64,000 nt of DNA from an uncultured Cyclobacteriaceae bacterium. Its GTDB lineage: Bacteria; Bacteroidota; Bacteroidia; Cytophagales; Cyclobacteriaceae. Positions 1 to 9,660 of this stretch are shown here, in pieces. A program made the translations under genes and the position numbers. The notes under the pieces were generated by a model that saw only the letters and a list, made by a program, of their open reading frames with translations, did not search any database and was not told the origin of the DNA. The stretch is taken from NCBI GenBank assembly GCA_947492745.1, contig CANLOE010000019.1, positions 1 through 64,000 of the forward strand, given 5' to 3'. The first letter of the stretch is position 1. Each line of letters starts with the position of its first letter.

Positions 1-327
1 CGCCATTATTCTCAAGCACCACTGGCGCAAGCGTCCGCTTGTGTCCCTCTAGTCCATACCCATCCACATTTTCTGATGACCGATGATACCTCTATCGCCC
101 ACATCAACAATCCACGCCATTATTCTCAAGCTCTACTGGCGCAAGCGTCCGCTTGTGTCCCTCTAGTCCATACCCATCTACATTTTCTGATGACCGATGA
201 CACCTCTATCGCCCACATCAACAATCCACGCCATTATTCTCAAGCACCACTGGCGCAAGCGTCCGCTTGTGTCCCTCTAGTCCATACCCATCCACATTTT
301 CTGATGACCGATGATACCTCTATCGCC
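1..327. repeat. 114-bp tandem repeat, about 2.9 copies
   Basis: Three head-to-tail units start at 1, 115 and 229; the first two are exactly 114 bp and the third breaks off near 327. The units differ by only a few substitutions. The first unit is cut by the window edge, so the array may be longer. Each unit contains the inverted repeat GCAAGCG-TC-CGCTTGT. Because 114 is a multiple of three, one frame stays open through the array (76-342), but its product is only the repeat translated, with no recognisable domain or start context, so I treat it as non-coding. A related piece lies at 58009-58042. Confidence 0.85.
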
Positions 328-438
328 TCACATCGAATCTAACATGTAACAGGCTATTCTTTATTGTACCAACTAAACCGGACATTCCAGACTTTCTTGT
401 CTACATAAAAAATACAATAGGGTATACCGATTGTAGAC

Positions 439-1455
439 TTAGGGCAGGTAGAAATCAAAAATAATCTTGTTCATACAATCAAAATGTTTTTTTGGACATT
501 TTTGATAACCTATTTTCGAGCAGGGCCTACAGTTGACCTTATTGTTCTCCAATATGGTAAATTTGGTTTTGTAGGGATACATGCCAAAAAGTGGGATGGT
601 ATTGCCCCAAATGGAAAAGATTTCTTTTTTGAATGCTGCTGCGATGTGCATCAGCCCTGTATCATGTGTGAAAACATACCGCGCCTGTTTGATCAAGGAA
701 GCAGACTGGTTCAGGTTATACTTTCCGCAGGCATTGTAGATAACCGTTTTCTTGTTCATTTGTTCCAGGGAAGTCTCAAAAGGTAGGGATTTTACCGATT
801 GTGTGAAAAATCGATCAATGGCATCGGCATTTTCTTTATCTTCCTCACCACCCAATAAGAGGACAGGCTTATTGATTTTGTCACAAAGCTCTATCATCCT
901 CTTGAGCGGCAGTTTTTTTGTATAATGCTGCCCGCCTATCGCATAGGCCACATAACCTTCACGATGCGATTCCGGGAGCTGCTCCATCCTTACTTTATCC
1001 TCATCCGGTATGAAGTAGTCCAGCCCCAAGCTATCTTTCTTTATACCCAACACCTTTACCGTATCCATATACCTATCGACGATATGTCGGTTAGGGAGTT
1101 GATTGATTTTAAGGTTTACCATAAGCCATTTGGCGCGGTTCAACTTGTCAAAGGTGCTATGCTGTGCTTTCAACCTTATTTTGATCATGCGCGTCCTGAG
1201 ATTATTGTGCAGGTCGATGATATAGTCGTAATTCTCCGCTTGCAGTGTATGGATGAGCGTTCCCAGCTTTTCCTCTAGACAGTGGACCTTATCCACATAA
1301 GGATTGTCGAGCAACAAGCGCTTGTACTTGGCTTTTGTACAGTAATGCACTTCAAAAGAATCGCCCTGTACTTTCAGTGCTCGGACGACAGGTGTGGTAA
1401 GCACAATATCACCAATGGAAGAGAAGCGAATGACCAATACTTTTTTTGCCTTCAT
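439..1455 (-). CDS. Glycosyltransferase family 9 (heptosyltransferase-like)
   Basis: Predicted sugar transferase of the ADP-heptose:LPS heptosyltransferase family, acting on the cytoplasmic side of the inner membrane in lipopolysaccharide or surface-glycan synthesis. The N-terminus MKAKKVLVIRFSSIGDIVLT has the family's first Rossmann strand and the S-IGD loop. The C-terminal half has ACGKYNLNQSASLIKQA and THDTGLMHIAAA, the usual nucleotide-sugar-binding region. I start at the ATG at 1455, giving 338 residues. A longer frame reaching 1530 would overlap the upstream polX-like gene by 44 bp and adds a tail that fits nothing in the family. It lies 31 bp downstream of the PolX gene and is probably cotranscribed with it. 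The exact sugar and acceptor cannot be read from the sequence. Confidence 0.88.
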   Translation of the reverse strand: MKAKKVLVIRFSSIGDIVLTTPVVRALKVQGDSFEVHYCTKAKYKRLLLDNPYVDKVHCLEEKLGTLIHTLQAENYDYIIDLHNNLRTRMIKIRLKAQHSTFDKLNRAKWLMVNLKINQLPNRHIVDRYMDTVKVLGIKKDSLGLDYFIPDEDKVRMEQLPESHREGYVAYAIGGQHYTKKLPLKRMIELCDKINKPVLLLGGEEDKENADAIDRFFTQSVKSLPFETSLEQMNKKTVIYNACGKYNLNQSASLIKQARYVFTHDTGLMHIAAAFKKEIFSIWGNTIPLFGMYPYKTKFTILENNKVNCRPCSKIGYQKCPKKHFDCMNKIIFDFYLP

Positions 1456-1486
1456 AGGACTAATGCGACTTGCTAGCGGTATAAAA

Positions 1487-3205
1487 TTACTTGGAAACAG
1501 GAGATAGGGCCATCGTTTTTCTTTTTTCAAAATGGGCTTGGACTTCCTTTAGCCCCAGAGAATTGAAATTCATATCTTTGGTAAGTCCTCCTTTCCGGGC
1601 GACGCAGAGTCCATAGTACATAAAGTTGTAACCTTCTTTCTCATGCGCATCCGGATTGATGCTCAATAGTACACCTTTGGACAGTGCGTAATGGACCCAT
1701 CTCCAGTCCAGGTCCAGTCGCCAGGGATTGGCATTGACCTCGATGATAACACCGTACTCCGCACAGGCATCGATGACCCGCTGATGGTCTATGGGATAGC
1801 CTTCACGCTTGAGCAGCAAGCGTCCCGTAGCGTGTCCCAACATGGTCGTGTAAGGGTTGGCAATGGCTTTGAGCAGACGCTCGGTAGCTTTTTCACTGTC
1901 CATATTCAGACCGGAATGGATAGAAGATACGATAAAGTCGAAAGAGGCCAAGATTTCATCTTCATAATCCAGGGCTCCATTACTTAGGATATCGGATTCG
2001 ATACCTTTGAAGATTTTGAAGGGGGCAAGTTTTTCATTCAGCACATCGATTTCTTCCTGTTGGGCCTTAATGCGGTCCACCGTAAGCCCGTTAGCATAAA
2101 AAGCCGATTGGCTGTGGTCGGTAATACCCAGATACTCATAGCCCAAGGAGCGGCAGTGAAGTGCCATTTCTTCCAGACTATGCTTGCCATCACTATAAGT
2201 CGAGTGATTGTGAAGGGCTCCCTTAAGGTCTTCCATGTCGATCAGTTCGGGAAGCTTCCCCGACTTGGCCAAGTCGATTTCAAAAGACCCTTCCCTCAGT
2301 TCAGGTTCGACATAAGGCAGGCCCAATGCAGTGTAGGCCTCTTTCTCATCTGAGATGACCCGCTGCTGAAGAAGTGACCTCAGCGTTCTACCATCTCCAA
2401 AATCAGTGGCGATGTGTCTAGGACTGCCCGTGGTCAGCATTAGGGTTCTGGCATAATCCTCCGGACTACAGAAGTGGATATACAGATCGGTCTTTGTGGG
2501 CGTCCATAAACCTCTGAAGCTAAAGGGGCCTGAGGATTTGGCCAAATAGTCAATGGAGGTTATGCTTTCCAGAAAAAGTCGCGCTTTCTGAGTATCGTCC
2601 GTCGCTATGACCAATTCCAGCATAGCGATGATTTCCATTTTCCTACGTAGCTCACCTGTAGGTGAGGCCTGTATCCCCGAAAAAGCGGTATTGAACTGAT
2701 GTAGGATATCATCGGCAATGCGCTCTGCGGTGGAGAAGTGCAGCTTTCCTCGGTTGGACTTAACAAATAGCAGTATGTCCCGCACATTGGCCTGTGTTTT
2801 CGCCCCAAAGCCTTTGAGTGCGGATAATTGGTCTTTTTCTGCGGCCTCAAGGAAGGCCTCCAAATCTTCCAAGCCTAATTCCTGCCAAATACTTCGGACT
2901 TTTTTTATCCCTAGCCCCTTGACATCCAGCAGTTCCATGAGGCCTTCGGGTGTTTTGGAAACCAGTTCCGTCATGCTCTCGCTACGGCCTGATTGGATAA
3001 TCTCTTCTATACTAGTAGCTATACTCTTGCCGATGCCCGGTAACTTGCCCAGCTCAGTAGAGGATAGCTGGGCTAGGGGTGCTTTATGGCCCTCTAGAGT
3101 AGCGATGGCCTTTTGGTATCCCTTTATTTTAAAAGGGTTGTAATCATGAAGTTCCATGAGTACAACCATTGATTTCAATGCTTTTAATACTTGCTTATTA
3201 TCCAA
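1487..3205 (-). CDS. polX: PolX-family protein: HhH + degenerate polymerase core + PHP phosphoesterase
   Basis: 572 residues, the normal length for bacterial DNA polymerase X. Helix-hairpin-helix motifs occur near residues 54-70 (LGKLPGIGKSIA) and 92-105 (LDVKGLGIKKV). The palm region is recognisable, but the metal-binding motif expected as G-S-x-R-R...D-x-D reads GELRRKMEIIAMLELVI at 184-200, so the two aspartates are Met195 and Glu197; the third (Asp240, KTDLYIHF) is kept. The C-terminal PHP domain is intact (LHNHSTYSDG at 331-340, GITDHS, INPDAH). The 3'-5' exonuclease or phosphoesterase activity should survive while nucleotide addition is doubtful. The frame has no upstream ATG; a TTG at 3205 fits the family's N-terminus best. 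Base-excision repair is the family role. Confidence 0.87.
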   Translation of the reverse strand: MDNKQVLKALKSMVVLMELHDYNPFKIKGYQKAIATLEGHKAPLAQLSSTELGKLPGIGKSIATSIEEIIQSGRSESMTELVSKTPEGLMELLDVKGLGIKKVRSIWQELGLEDLEAFLEAAEKDQLSALKGFGAKTQANVRDILLFVKSNRGKLHFSTAERIADDILHQFNTAFSGIQASPTGELRRKMEIIAMLELVIATDDTQKARLFLESITSIDYLAKSSGPFSFRGLWTPTKTDLYIHFCSPEDYARTLMLTTGSPRHIATDFGDGRTLRSLLQQRVISDEKEAYTALGLPYVEPELREGSFEIDLAKSGKLPELIDMEDLKGALHNHSTYSDGKHSLEEMALHCRSLGYEYLGITDHSQSAFYANGLTVDRIKAQQEEIDVLNEKLAPFKIFKGIESDILSNGALDYEDEILASFDFIVSSIHSGLNMDSEKATERLLKAIANPYTTMLGHATGRLLLKREGYPIDHQRVIDACAEYGVIIEVNANPWRLDLDWRWVHYALSKGVLLSINPDAHEKEGYNFMYYGLCVARKGGLTKDMNFNSLGLKEVQAHFEKRKTMALSPVSK

Positions 3206-3404
3206 AATATAGGCATTTTATATTGACGAATTTTTCCGTTCTTTTTCCGCTCTTAGGTTGCATACCACCTCTTCACCTGTTTATCATGAAATTAAGACAT
3301 AAATGGTACCTATATTGTTTTAAAAGGCAAATTTCATCCCGCATTTATTATGAAGGCCAAAGAACATATGTAAATTTATGTAAAATGAATAGTTTTAACG
3401 CTAA

Positions 3405-3612
3405 GAGACTGTTTTGAAATATATCTTTTATTTTCCCGAAAGCCTCTTTTGGCATCAAATTTCATTGAGACTTTCGCAGATAGCGTTGCTATCCTTGTCA
3501 ATAATGCTTACGCGACAGGCAGGCCCCTTCGCCAATAATGTTCTTAGGGACATTTTCTTGACGCTCGGCCCTTCCCGAATTAGGCGATAATAAAAATGTA
3601 ATTTTAAACAGT
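3405..3612. repeat. Family D hairpin element (MITE-like), copy 1
   Basis: About 208 bp bounded by GAGACTGTTTTGAA on the left and TTTTAAACAGT on the right, which are imperfect inverted repeats. The interior matches the reverse complement of 51000-51100 and 45640-45760, for example around CAGGCAGGCCCCTTC. It contains the hairpin GATAGC-GTT-GCTATC at about 3479-3493. There is no coding capacity. The rest of the 3206-3868 gap is AT-rich and holds nothing recognisable. Confidence 0.65.
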
Positions 3613-3868
3613 AGCGAAGAGCTCATCGGAAAATCCAGGGCAGATATAAGTGAGTTGTATGGCGACTTTGATCAACTCATAAAGTCGCCCTCAGTGTCAT
3701 GATGAACGATACTTGACGGAAATCAAATCGGATATTGTGTGCATAAATGGAGAAGACTGATGGGAATATCCGAGTATAAATGGGTTTTCAAGGAAGGGTT
3801 TAATGATAGTTTTGATAGGAATACACGAATTGAGGACAGATAGAAAAAAAGATAGAACAGTATCTATT

Positions 3869-5353
3869 TTGAACAGAAGGCTCTGTATATACATGCTTTT
3901 GGTGAATATATTTTGTGTAGGTTTTTCTTTACAGGGACAGGACAGAGAACGTCTGGAGTTGCCATTGAAAGCAGGTCAAGCGCGCCCTATGCTTGTCCCC
4001 GCCGCTGCCTACGGTTTTATGCTCATAGAAGAGAGCACGCAAAATCGCAGTGCCAATAGTGAGGTGATGAAAGTGACCCTATACGATACGGCTTTTCAAG
4101 AACAATGGGTCAAAGAAGTCCATCATGATAAAAAGCTTTACCTAAAACAGTTCAGTTTTGAAGGCGAACGCTTGTTCCTTCTCTTCAACAGTCAGAACAG
4201 AGAAGCACTGGAGGTAATAGAGATTTCATTGATGGGGAAAACTTTTCGCCATGAGTTCCAATACTTGAAAAGGTTGGAAATCGCCGATTTTAAAGTCGAA
4301 GGACAGTCTTTATACCTAGGAGGTACGCTAAAGAACCTTCCCGTATTGTTAAAGATGGACCTGAAGTCGAGAAAAATCGAGCCATTGCCCATGGCCATAG
4401 ATAGCAAGACCGTTCTCATTCAAGAGATAGAAGTCATACGACCGGGGACCGTTACCGTTACTGCTGCACTGGAACACCATAATCGGAAAAGTATCCTTCT
4501 GCGGGAGATGAACAGTAATGGCTCGGGCCTAAAAGACCTCATCATGAAGCCTCAGCCTGGGTATGGTCTGCTCAGTGCGGATTTCAGTACTGTTGGTGAT
4601 GAGGAGAGAATTGCCATCGGTACCTATACCTATAAAAATGAAGAAAGTGCTCAGGGTTTTTACTTCAGCAAATATCAAGGAGACGAACCGCTCTTTCGGA
4701 ACTATTACAGTTTTGCCGATTTGAGCAATTTCTTTTCGTTCATGGAAGAAAAGAACAGGGTCAAAATCGAACAAAAAGCAAAAAGGAAAAAAGAAAAGGG
4801 AAAGAAGTTTCGTGTCAAGTACCGTCTCTTGGTGCATGATATCATTAAAAAGAACGGACAGTACATCATGCTGGGCGAGGCTTACTTCCCCGTCTACAGA
4901 ACAGAGAGAATCGACGATTTTTACAGTAGGCGAGGCTACTCCCAGACCAGAATAGTCTTTGACGGTTATCAATATACCCATGCCGTAGTCGCTGTGTTCG
5001 ATGAGCAGGGACAATTGTTATGGGACAATAGCTTCAAAATCGATCGCACCAAGACAAAAGTATTGACAAAAAGGGTGAAAATGCACGTAGATGATGGCGA
5101 GTTGAAACTGGTCTATAACCTCGAAGGAAAACTCAACAAGTTGGTAGTAACTGCTGATAGGGTCATAAAAGAGGATGATGAACCCCTGAATAATGAATTT
5201 GATAGCGTGAAAAATGCTGATTTGGGCGAGTCAGGATACTGGTATGCCAATAAATTTATAGCCTGGGGCTATCAAAGAATAAAAAATCAAAAGCAACAAG
5301 GACTTAAAAAGCGGAGAAATGTGTTCTATATCAACAAGCTGGAGTTCGACTGA
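3869..5353 (+). CDS. Secreted protein of unknown function, paralogue 1 of 3
   Basis: Function unknown. A signal peptide is evident (hydrophobic LLVNIFCVGFSL, cleavage likely near LQG-Q). The start is uncertain: a TTG at 3869 gives a good N-region (NRRLCIY), an ATG at 3893 would remove it, and an ATG at 3803 would add a long polar leader. The mature part looks beta-rich, with strand-turn repeats ending in FDEQGQLLWDNSF. It has a lysine-rich patch (QKAKRKKEKGKKFRVKYRLL) and ends in RRNVFYINKLEFD. The two genes downstream have the same order of motifs. There is no T9SS sorting domain or lipobox, so it is probably periplasmic or outer-membrane associated. Confidence 0.75.
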   Translation: MNRRLCIYMLLVNIFCVGFSLQGQDRERLELPLKAGQARPMLVPAAAYGFMLIEESTQNRSANSEVMKVTLYDTAFQEQWVKEVHHDKKLYLKQFSFEGERLFLLFNSQNREALEVIEISLMGKTFRHEFQYLKRLEIADFKVEGQSLYLGGTLKNLPVLLKMDLKSRKIEPLPMAIDSKTVLIQEIEVIRPGTVTVTAALEHHNRKSILLREMNSNGSGLKDLIMKPQPGYGLLSADFSTVGDEERIAIGTYTYKNEESAQGFYFSKYQGDEPLFRNYYSFADLSNFFSFMEEKNRVKIEQKAKRKKEKGKKFRVKYRLLVHDIIKKNGQYIMLGEAYFPVYRTERIDDFYSRRGYSQTRIVFDGYQYTHAVVAVFDEQGQLLWDNSFKIDRTKTKVLTKRVKMHVDDGELKLVYNLEGKLNKLVVTADRVIKEDDEPLNNEFDSVKNADLGESGYWYANKFIAWGYQRIKNQKQQGLKKRRNVFYINKLEFD

Positions 5354-5580
5354 TTCTATTTTGCTATATTGGAAAACGCCTCTTCTCCAAAAGCAAGGAC
5401 GAAGCATAAAATGCTCGACGGTGGTGGAGAATCACTGAAATTTGTTCCGTTACACAATGGGAACTCTAAAATAGAACAAGAGAGCGTTGATAGGATAAAG
5501 CTTAAGAAAAGCCACGGATTGCCATAACTACGATGATAAAAGTTATGGGTACTATGAAATACGACCAAAACTACTTTATA

Positions 5581-7137
5581 ATGGGCCAACAGGCGCGAAT
5601 ATATATGGTTATGATACTGGTACTGCTGCCTAGTGCTATTTCCGCTCAGGTGTCTTTTCAAGAACGCTTCGAATTGGAAAAACATACTCAGGGAGCTTCC
5701 TATTTTGTCGTTCCTTTAGCGCGGCAGGGCGTACTGCTGCTACGTGACACTGAGGACAGTAACAAAGGAGGCATCATCTGGGAGGCACAGGTCTTGGATA
5801 CGGCATTCGTTGTCAGTTGGGATACTACCTTCTCAGTAGATTGGAACTACAGCTTCAGGGGTTATGAGATAAAAGATAAGCATTTGTATTTACTATATAC
5901 CGAAGGTCAAACAAACAGGAGCGATTTCCACATCATGAAACTTGATTTGGAGAGTGGTGGTATGGAAACCTTTGATATCAAGAATGGAATCGATATACAA
6001 ATTTCCCATATGATCGTTATCAATGATAAACTCGTTCTGGGCGGGTATATCATCGGCAGGCCCTCCATATTGCTTTACGACCAGAAAGAAGAACGTGTAA
6101 AAGTAATTCCAGGGTTTTTTCAAAGAAAGAGTGATATATTGGAGATAAAGGTCAATCCCGATAGGGCAAGTTTCAATGTACTGGTCTCCGAAAAAAGACC
6201 GAATGGACTCTACGTTATCCACGCCAATACCTACGATGATACAGGTTATCTGGTCTATGAGCATACGGTAGCGCTCGAAGATAATCTCAAAGTATTGGCG
6301 GCACGCTCTACCGATACCTCGGAAGAAGGCATGGCTATTGCCGGTACTTATGGCAATGACAATTCCTTTTTTTCCAATGGCATATTTTTCGTTAATACCA
6401 AAGAGGAAGAGAGTGCTTCTCTAAAGTATTATGATTTTTCGGATTTGGAACATTTTTTCGATTTTATGAATCCGAGACGAGCTAGCCGATTGAAAGATAA
6501 GATTGTAAAGAAAAAGCAGAAAGGCAGGGGGTATAGGTTCAATTCCCGTTTACTGCCCCATGTGTTCACGCCCTCGAAAGAAGGATACCTGTTCATGGCA
6601 GAGGTATATGAACCCAACCTCAGTTACAGGACTGCTTCTACGATAACAGATCCTTATCTATCGGCCAATACCAATTACTCCTCCACAAGTAAATATGTGC
6701 GCCAGCCCAGTCGGCTCTCCCATGTACAGGATGCGAACAGTTTTACCTTTTACCAGTCCACAATAGTCAATTTTGATGAATATGGCAGCGTTTTATGGGA
6801 CGAAAGTTTCGATATCAAGGATATAGAAAAAATATCCTTGGATAGGGTGATGGCACTCCGACCCGAAAAAAACAAGATAGAAGTACTTTATAAACAACAC
6901 GATGCTCTGGTCTTCGGGGAGTTGGACCAAGGGAAAGTACTTCAGGAAGATAGCGTATATACCATAAAGGTAAGTGAGCGGGAGGAGTTGGTAAGTAATA
7001 ATCCGTATAGTGAAGATGGAGCAGCAATGTACTGGTATGATGACTACTTTCTTGTATGGGGCTATCAGCGATTGGAAAGTACCCCCACGAGAGAAAGAAA
7101 GAATGTTTTTTTCATTAACAAAGTCCATTTTGAATAA
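5581..7137 (+). CDS. Secreted protein of unknown function, paralogue 2 of 3
   Basis: Second member of the tandem family. I take the ATG at 5581 because it gives a standard signal peptide (MGQQARIYMVMILVLLPSAI, then SAQ), instead of the earlier ATG at 5533. Shared landmarks are YYDFSDLEHFFDFMNPRRAS, the basic stretch KDKIVKKKQKGRGYRFNSRL, NFDEYGSVLWDESFDI and the C-terminal WGYQRLES...RKNVFFINKVHFE. It is about as long as its neighbours, so the family diverged by substitution with some extra loops (a Ser/Tyr-rich insertion near residues 355-385). Function unknown. Confidence 0.75.
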   Translation: MGQQARIYMVMILVLLPSAISAQVSFQERFELEKHTQGASYFVVPLARQGVLLLRDTEDSNKGGIIWEAQVLDTAFVVSWDTTFSVDWNYSFRGYEIKDKHLYLLYTEGQTNRSDFHIMKLDLESGGMETFDIKNGIDIQISHMIVINDKLVLGGYIIGRPSILLYDQKEERVKVIPGFFQRKSDILEIKVNPDRASFNVLVSEKRPNGLYVIHANTYDDTGYLVYEHTVALEDNLKVLAARSTDTSEEGMAIAGTYGNDNSFFSNGIFFVNTKEEESASLKYYDFSDLEHFFDFMNPRRASRLKDKIVKKKQKGRGYRFNSRLLPHVFTPSKEGYLFMAEVYEPNLSYRTASTITDPYLSANTNYSSTSKYVRQPSRLSHVQDANSFTFYQSTIVNFDEYGSVLWDESFDIKDIEKISLDRVMALRPEKNKIEVLYKQHDALVFGELDQGKVLQEDSVYTIKVSEREELVSNNPYSEDGAAMYWYDDYFLVWGYQRLESTPTRERKNVFFINKVHFE

Positions 7138-8668
7138 AGTGTATCTATCCCTGATAGGGATGCTGTTCTGCCTTTCTGAAGGACATGCACAAGTGGCCAT
7201 CACACAATCCAACCGATTTGAGGTAGTATTGAGGGAAGGAGAGGAGCATTACCAAATAGCCACCGCAGAAGAAAAAGGCCTCTATCTCTTTCGAAGAGAA
7301 TCCCTTAGGTTTGCAGTAAAGGATGCCGATAAGAAACAATCCATCTGGACCGCCCGAAAACTGAACGCATCTTTGCAGGAGCAGTGGAGAGAGAAATTTT
7401 ATCTGGACAGAAACTTTGATTTTCAAAGTAAAAAAGTCAATTCGGAACAGCTCTATCTACTGTTCCGCCATAGAGAGAGAGGCACACGCAGGATGAAATT
7501 GGTCCGTTTGGACAGTGAGAATGGACAAACTGCCTATTGGGACATCAAGAGTGCGCTTCAACTGACCATTCAGGATTTTCACATTATGAATAGAGGTGTA
7601 CTGGTAGAAGGATACCTCGGAAGTCGACCGATTGCCCTGTTTTTTGACTTTACAACAGGTGTGCCCAGGTTACTACCGGGACTGTTCATGGAAAACTCTC
7701 GTTGGATGCAACTGAATGTACTTCCAGAGCGTATAGAGGCTCTTATCGGGGTATATGGTCGTCGCCAAAACGCACTGATCTGGCGTGTCTATGATACTCA
7801 GGGCAATATTCTGGACAACAAGATTATCCGTTCGGCCAAGGGCAAAGGGCTGAACTTTGCCCGCCTAACATCGGGAAAAAACGAGGAAGGTATCATCGCC
7901 GGGACCTACGGAAATATAAATTCAGAGTACTCAAGGGGGGTATTCCTGACAAAGGTGGATATCCGGGGATCACAGGATATTCAATACCACAACTATGGAG
8001 ACCTAAAGCAGTTTTTCGGTTACATGAAAGCCCGCAGGGAGCGCCGCGTTTTGGAAAGGATACGACGTAGAAAAAGCAAAAATAGGAAAATCAGGTTCAG
8101 TTATCGTCTATTGCTTCATGAGCTGACCAAAAAAAATGGACAATACCTGCTCTTTGGAGAGGCCTTTTATCCAAAATACAGAAGCACATCACGCGCTTAT
8201 GGTCAAGTATCGCCCGTCTTTTCCTTCGATAGTGGACTCTACAATGCAGCCCGCGTCTTTGATGGATACCGCTACACCCATGCAGTTGTCATTGCTTTTG
8301 ACGAGAACGGAGAACTGCTTTGGGACAATAGCTTTGAAATCAACGATGTCACCAGTTTTGAACTCGGTCAGTTTGTGGATATCAGTATACAGGATGAGCT
8401 ATCGGTACTACTGTATATCAAGGACAATATCCTTAACGCTAAAGTCATTGAAAAGGGGAACGTCATCAAAGATAAAACGCAGATCGATATTGACCTGGGG
8501 CCGCAAGAAGGGGTAGTGGAAAAGTCTCCCGCCAGGGTCAATGGAGTTGAAGCTTGGTATGATAATGCTTTCTTGGCCTATGGTACGCAAAAAGTAAGGA
8601 AACCGGCCCTGATTTCCGGCCTTTCTGATGTAGAGGTTTTCTTTATCAACAAGGTCACTTATCAGTAA
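7103..8668 (+). CDS. Secreted protein of unknown function, paralogue 3 of 3
   Basis: Third tandem family member. The ATG at 7103 overlaps the end of paralogue 2 by 35 bp and gives the signal peptide MFFSLTKSILNKVYLSLIGM followed by LFCLSEGHA-Q. The frame stays open back to 7010, but that leader is out-of-frame translation of paralogue 2. Conserved points are the tyrosine-rich Y.DL..FF.YM motif, the basic stretch RRRKSKNRKIRFSYRLL, GYRYTHAVVIAFDENGELLW and the C-terminal FFINKVTYQ. The overlap implies cotranscription with paralogue 2. It is closer to paralogue 1 in the FGEAFYPKYRSTSR and GYRYTHAVV segments. No enzyme motif is visible. Confidence 0.75.
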   Translation: MFFSLTKSILNKVYLSLIGMLFCLSEGHAQVAITQSNRFEVVLREGEEHYQIATAEEKGLYLFRRESLRFAVKDADKKQSIWTARKLNASLQEQWREKFYLDRNFDFQSKKVNSEQLYLLFRHRERGTRRMKLVRLDSENGQTAYWDIKSALQLTIQDFHIMNRGVLVEGYLGSRPIALFFDFTTGVPRLLPGLFMENSRWMQLNVLPERIEALIGVYGRRQNALIWRVYDTQGNILDNKIIRSAKGKGLNFARLTSGKNEEGIIAGTYGNINSEYSRGVFLTKVDIRGSQDIQYHNYGDLKQFFGYMKARRERRVLERIRRRKSKNRKIRFSYRLLLHELTKKNGQYLLFGEAFYPKYRSTSRAYGQVSPVFSFDSGLYNAARVFDGYRYTHAVVIAFDENGELLWDNSFEINDVTSFELGQFVDISIQDELSVLLYIKDNILNAKVIEKGNVIKDKTQIDIDLGPQEGVVEKSPARVNGVEAWYDNAFLAYGTQKVRKPALISGLSDVEVFFINKVTYQ

Positions 8669-8683
8669 CAGAGCTAAAAAGTA

Positions 8684-8718
8684 ACGGTCTTTCCGAAGAA
8701 GCGTCTCGAAAAGACCGT
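8684..8718 (+). terminator. Possible terminator hairpin after the paralogue trio
   Basis: ACGGTCTTT at 8684-8692 pairs with AAAGACCGT at 8710-8718, 15 bp after the stop codon of the third paralogue. No clear T-run follows, so intrinsic termination is only plausible. Confidence 0.4.
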
Positions 8719-8858
8719 ATCCCACCTGCATCAGAACTTTGTCGTCAGACTATAATTGACAATAGACCACGGGCTTTCTCGGATTCAGCGTAGCATCGCT
8801 ACGGTCAATTCTACTGCCCCATTGTGAGTCCGACCCTGTATAGGTACGGATCCATTAT

Positions 8859-9022
8859 CCCAAATTGATCGATAGCAATCGTGATGAGCGTATCAATAGC
8901 AAAATACCGGCCATTTGGATTCGTTCGGCATAGCACCGCTATGGTGAATGAAGACAGATGGGAAAAGCTTCCGGTATGAAGCTATTTATGCGCGGAATAG
9001 GTTCTCTATTGATCATTTTGGG
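8859..9022. repeat. Degenerate hairpin element related to families B/C
   Basis: Ends CCCAAATTGATC and GATCATTTTGGG form 12-bp near-perfect inverted repeats 164 bp apart. Near the middle is GGCATAGCACCGCTATGGTGAAT, split by the hairpin CATAGC-ACC-GCTATG as in family B. A second isolated hairpin, CGTAGC-ATC-GCTACG, lies just upstream at 8789-8803. The stretch 9023-9660 holds a doubtful 69-codon minus-strand frame (9060-9269, with six prolines in a row) and nothing else I can support. Confidence 0.55.
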
Positions 9023-9660
9023 ATTATTGGTTATTAAGTGGATTTCTACCTAGGGCAGGTCATTCTTTGCCCGGGTCGGTGTTGGCATCGCCCGTAATAA
9101 AAAGTATTGGTGGCGGTGGGGGTGGCAAAATAGGGGTCCGCAGATTTGGAGGTCCGGGAAAACGACTCCCCTTTCCCTTGATATAACTCATCTGTATACC
9201 CGATAGCTCCTGGCCTACCATCACTGTCATGCTTTCTTTTGTTCGGTTACTCTTTTTTGTCGTCATCATATTGTTTTAGAAAATTAGTGAAACTGGTACT
9301 TGTATACTTCGCTTGGTTTTTTTTGATCCATACTGGAAGCTAGCCATACTGCTTGAGAAAATAAATAGTTCATGATTTCTCCTATTATTCAATCGATGAT
9401 ATCCGTAGCTCCATCCGTTATGATATAAAAACTGTTTTTTTATATTGCTTAGGCAAGGTCGAACCCTCAGCGAAGCGTCATTTGACACTAATGATGCTAT
9501 ATACGGTAGGTCAACGGGTCAAGGTGAAGGTAATTGATATTTTCAGGTACTCAATGGACAGAACAGGCTTTAGAATGGACAGAGCTGAAACCTGTTTTTT
9601 ATGGCATGAGGAATATCACTTCATTTTCAATCGTGTTCATGAGCTATATCTTCTGTGTTT

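Noticed and set aside
1-327. CRISPR-like array
   Set aside because: Units are 114 bp with no variable spacers and there are no cas genes.
76-342. 88-codon frame across the 114-bp repeats
   Set aside because: It only translates the repeat; no ribosome-binding context, no domain, and the third unit breaks off inside it.
9060-9269. 69-codon minus-strand frame with six prolines
   Set aside because: No recognised family, weak context and proximity to decayed repeats; kept only as a remark.
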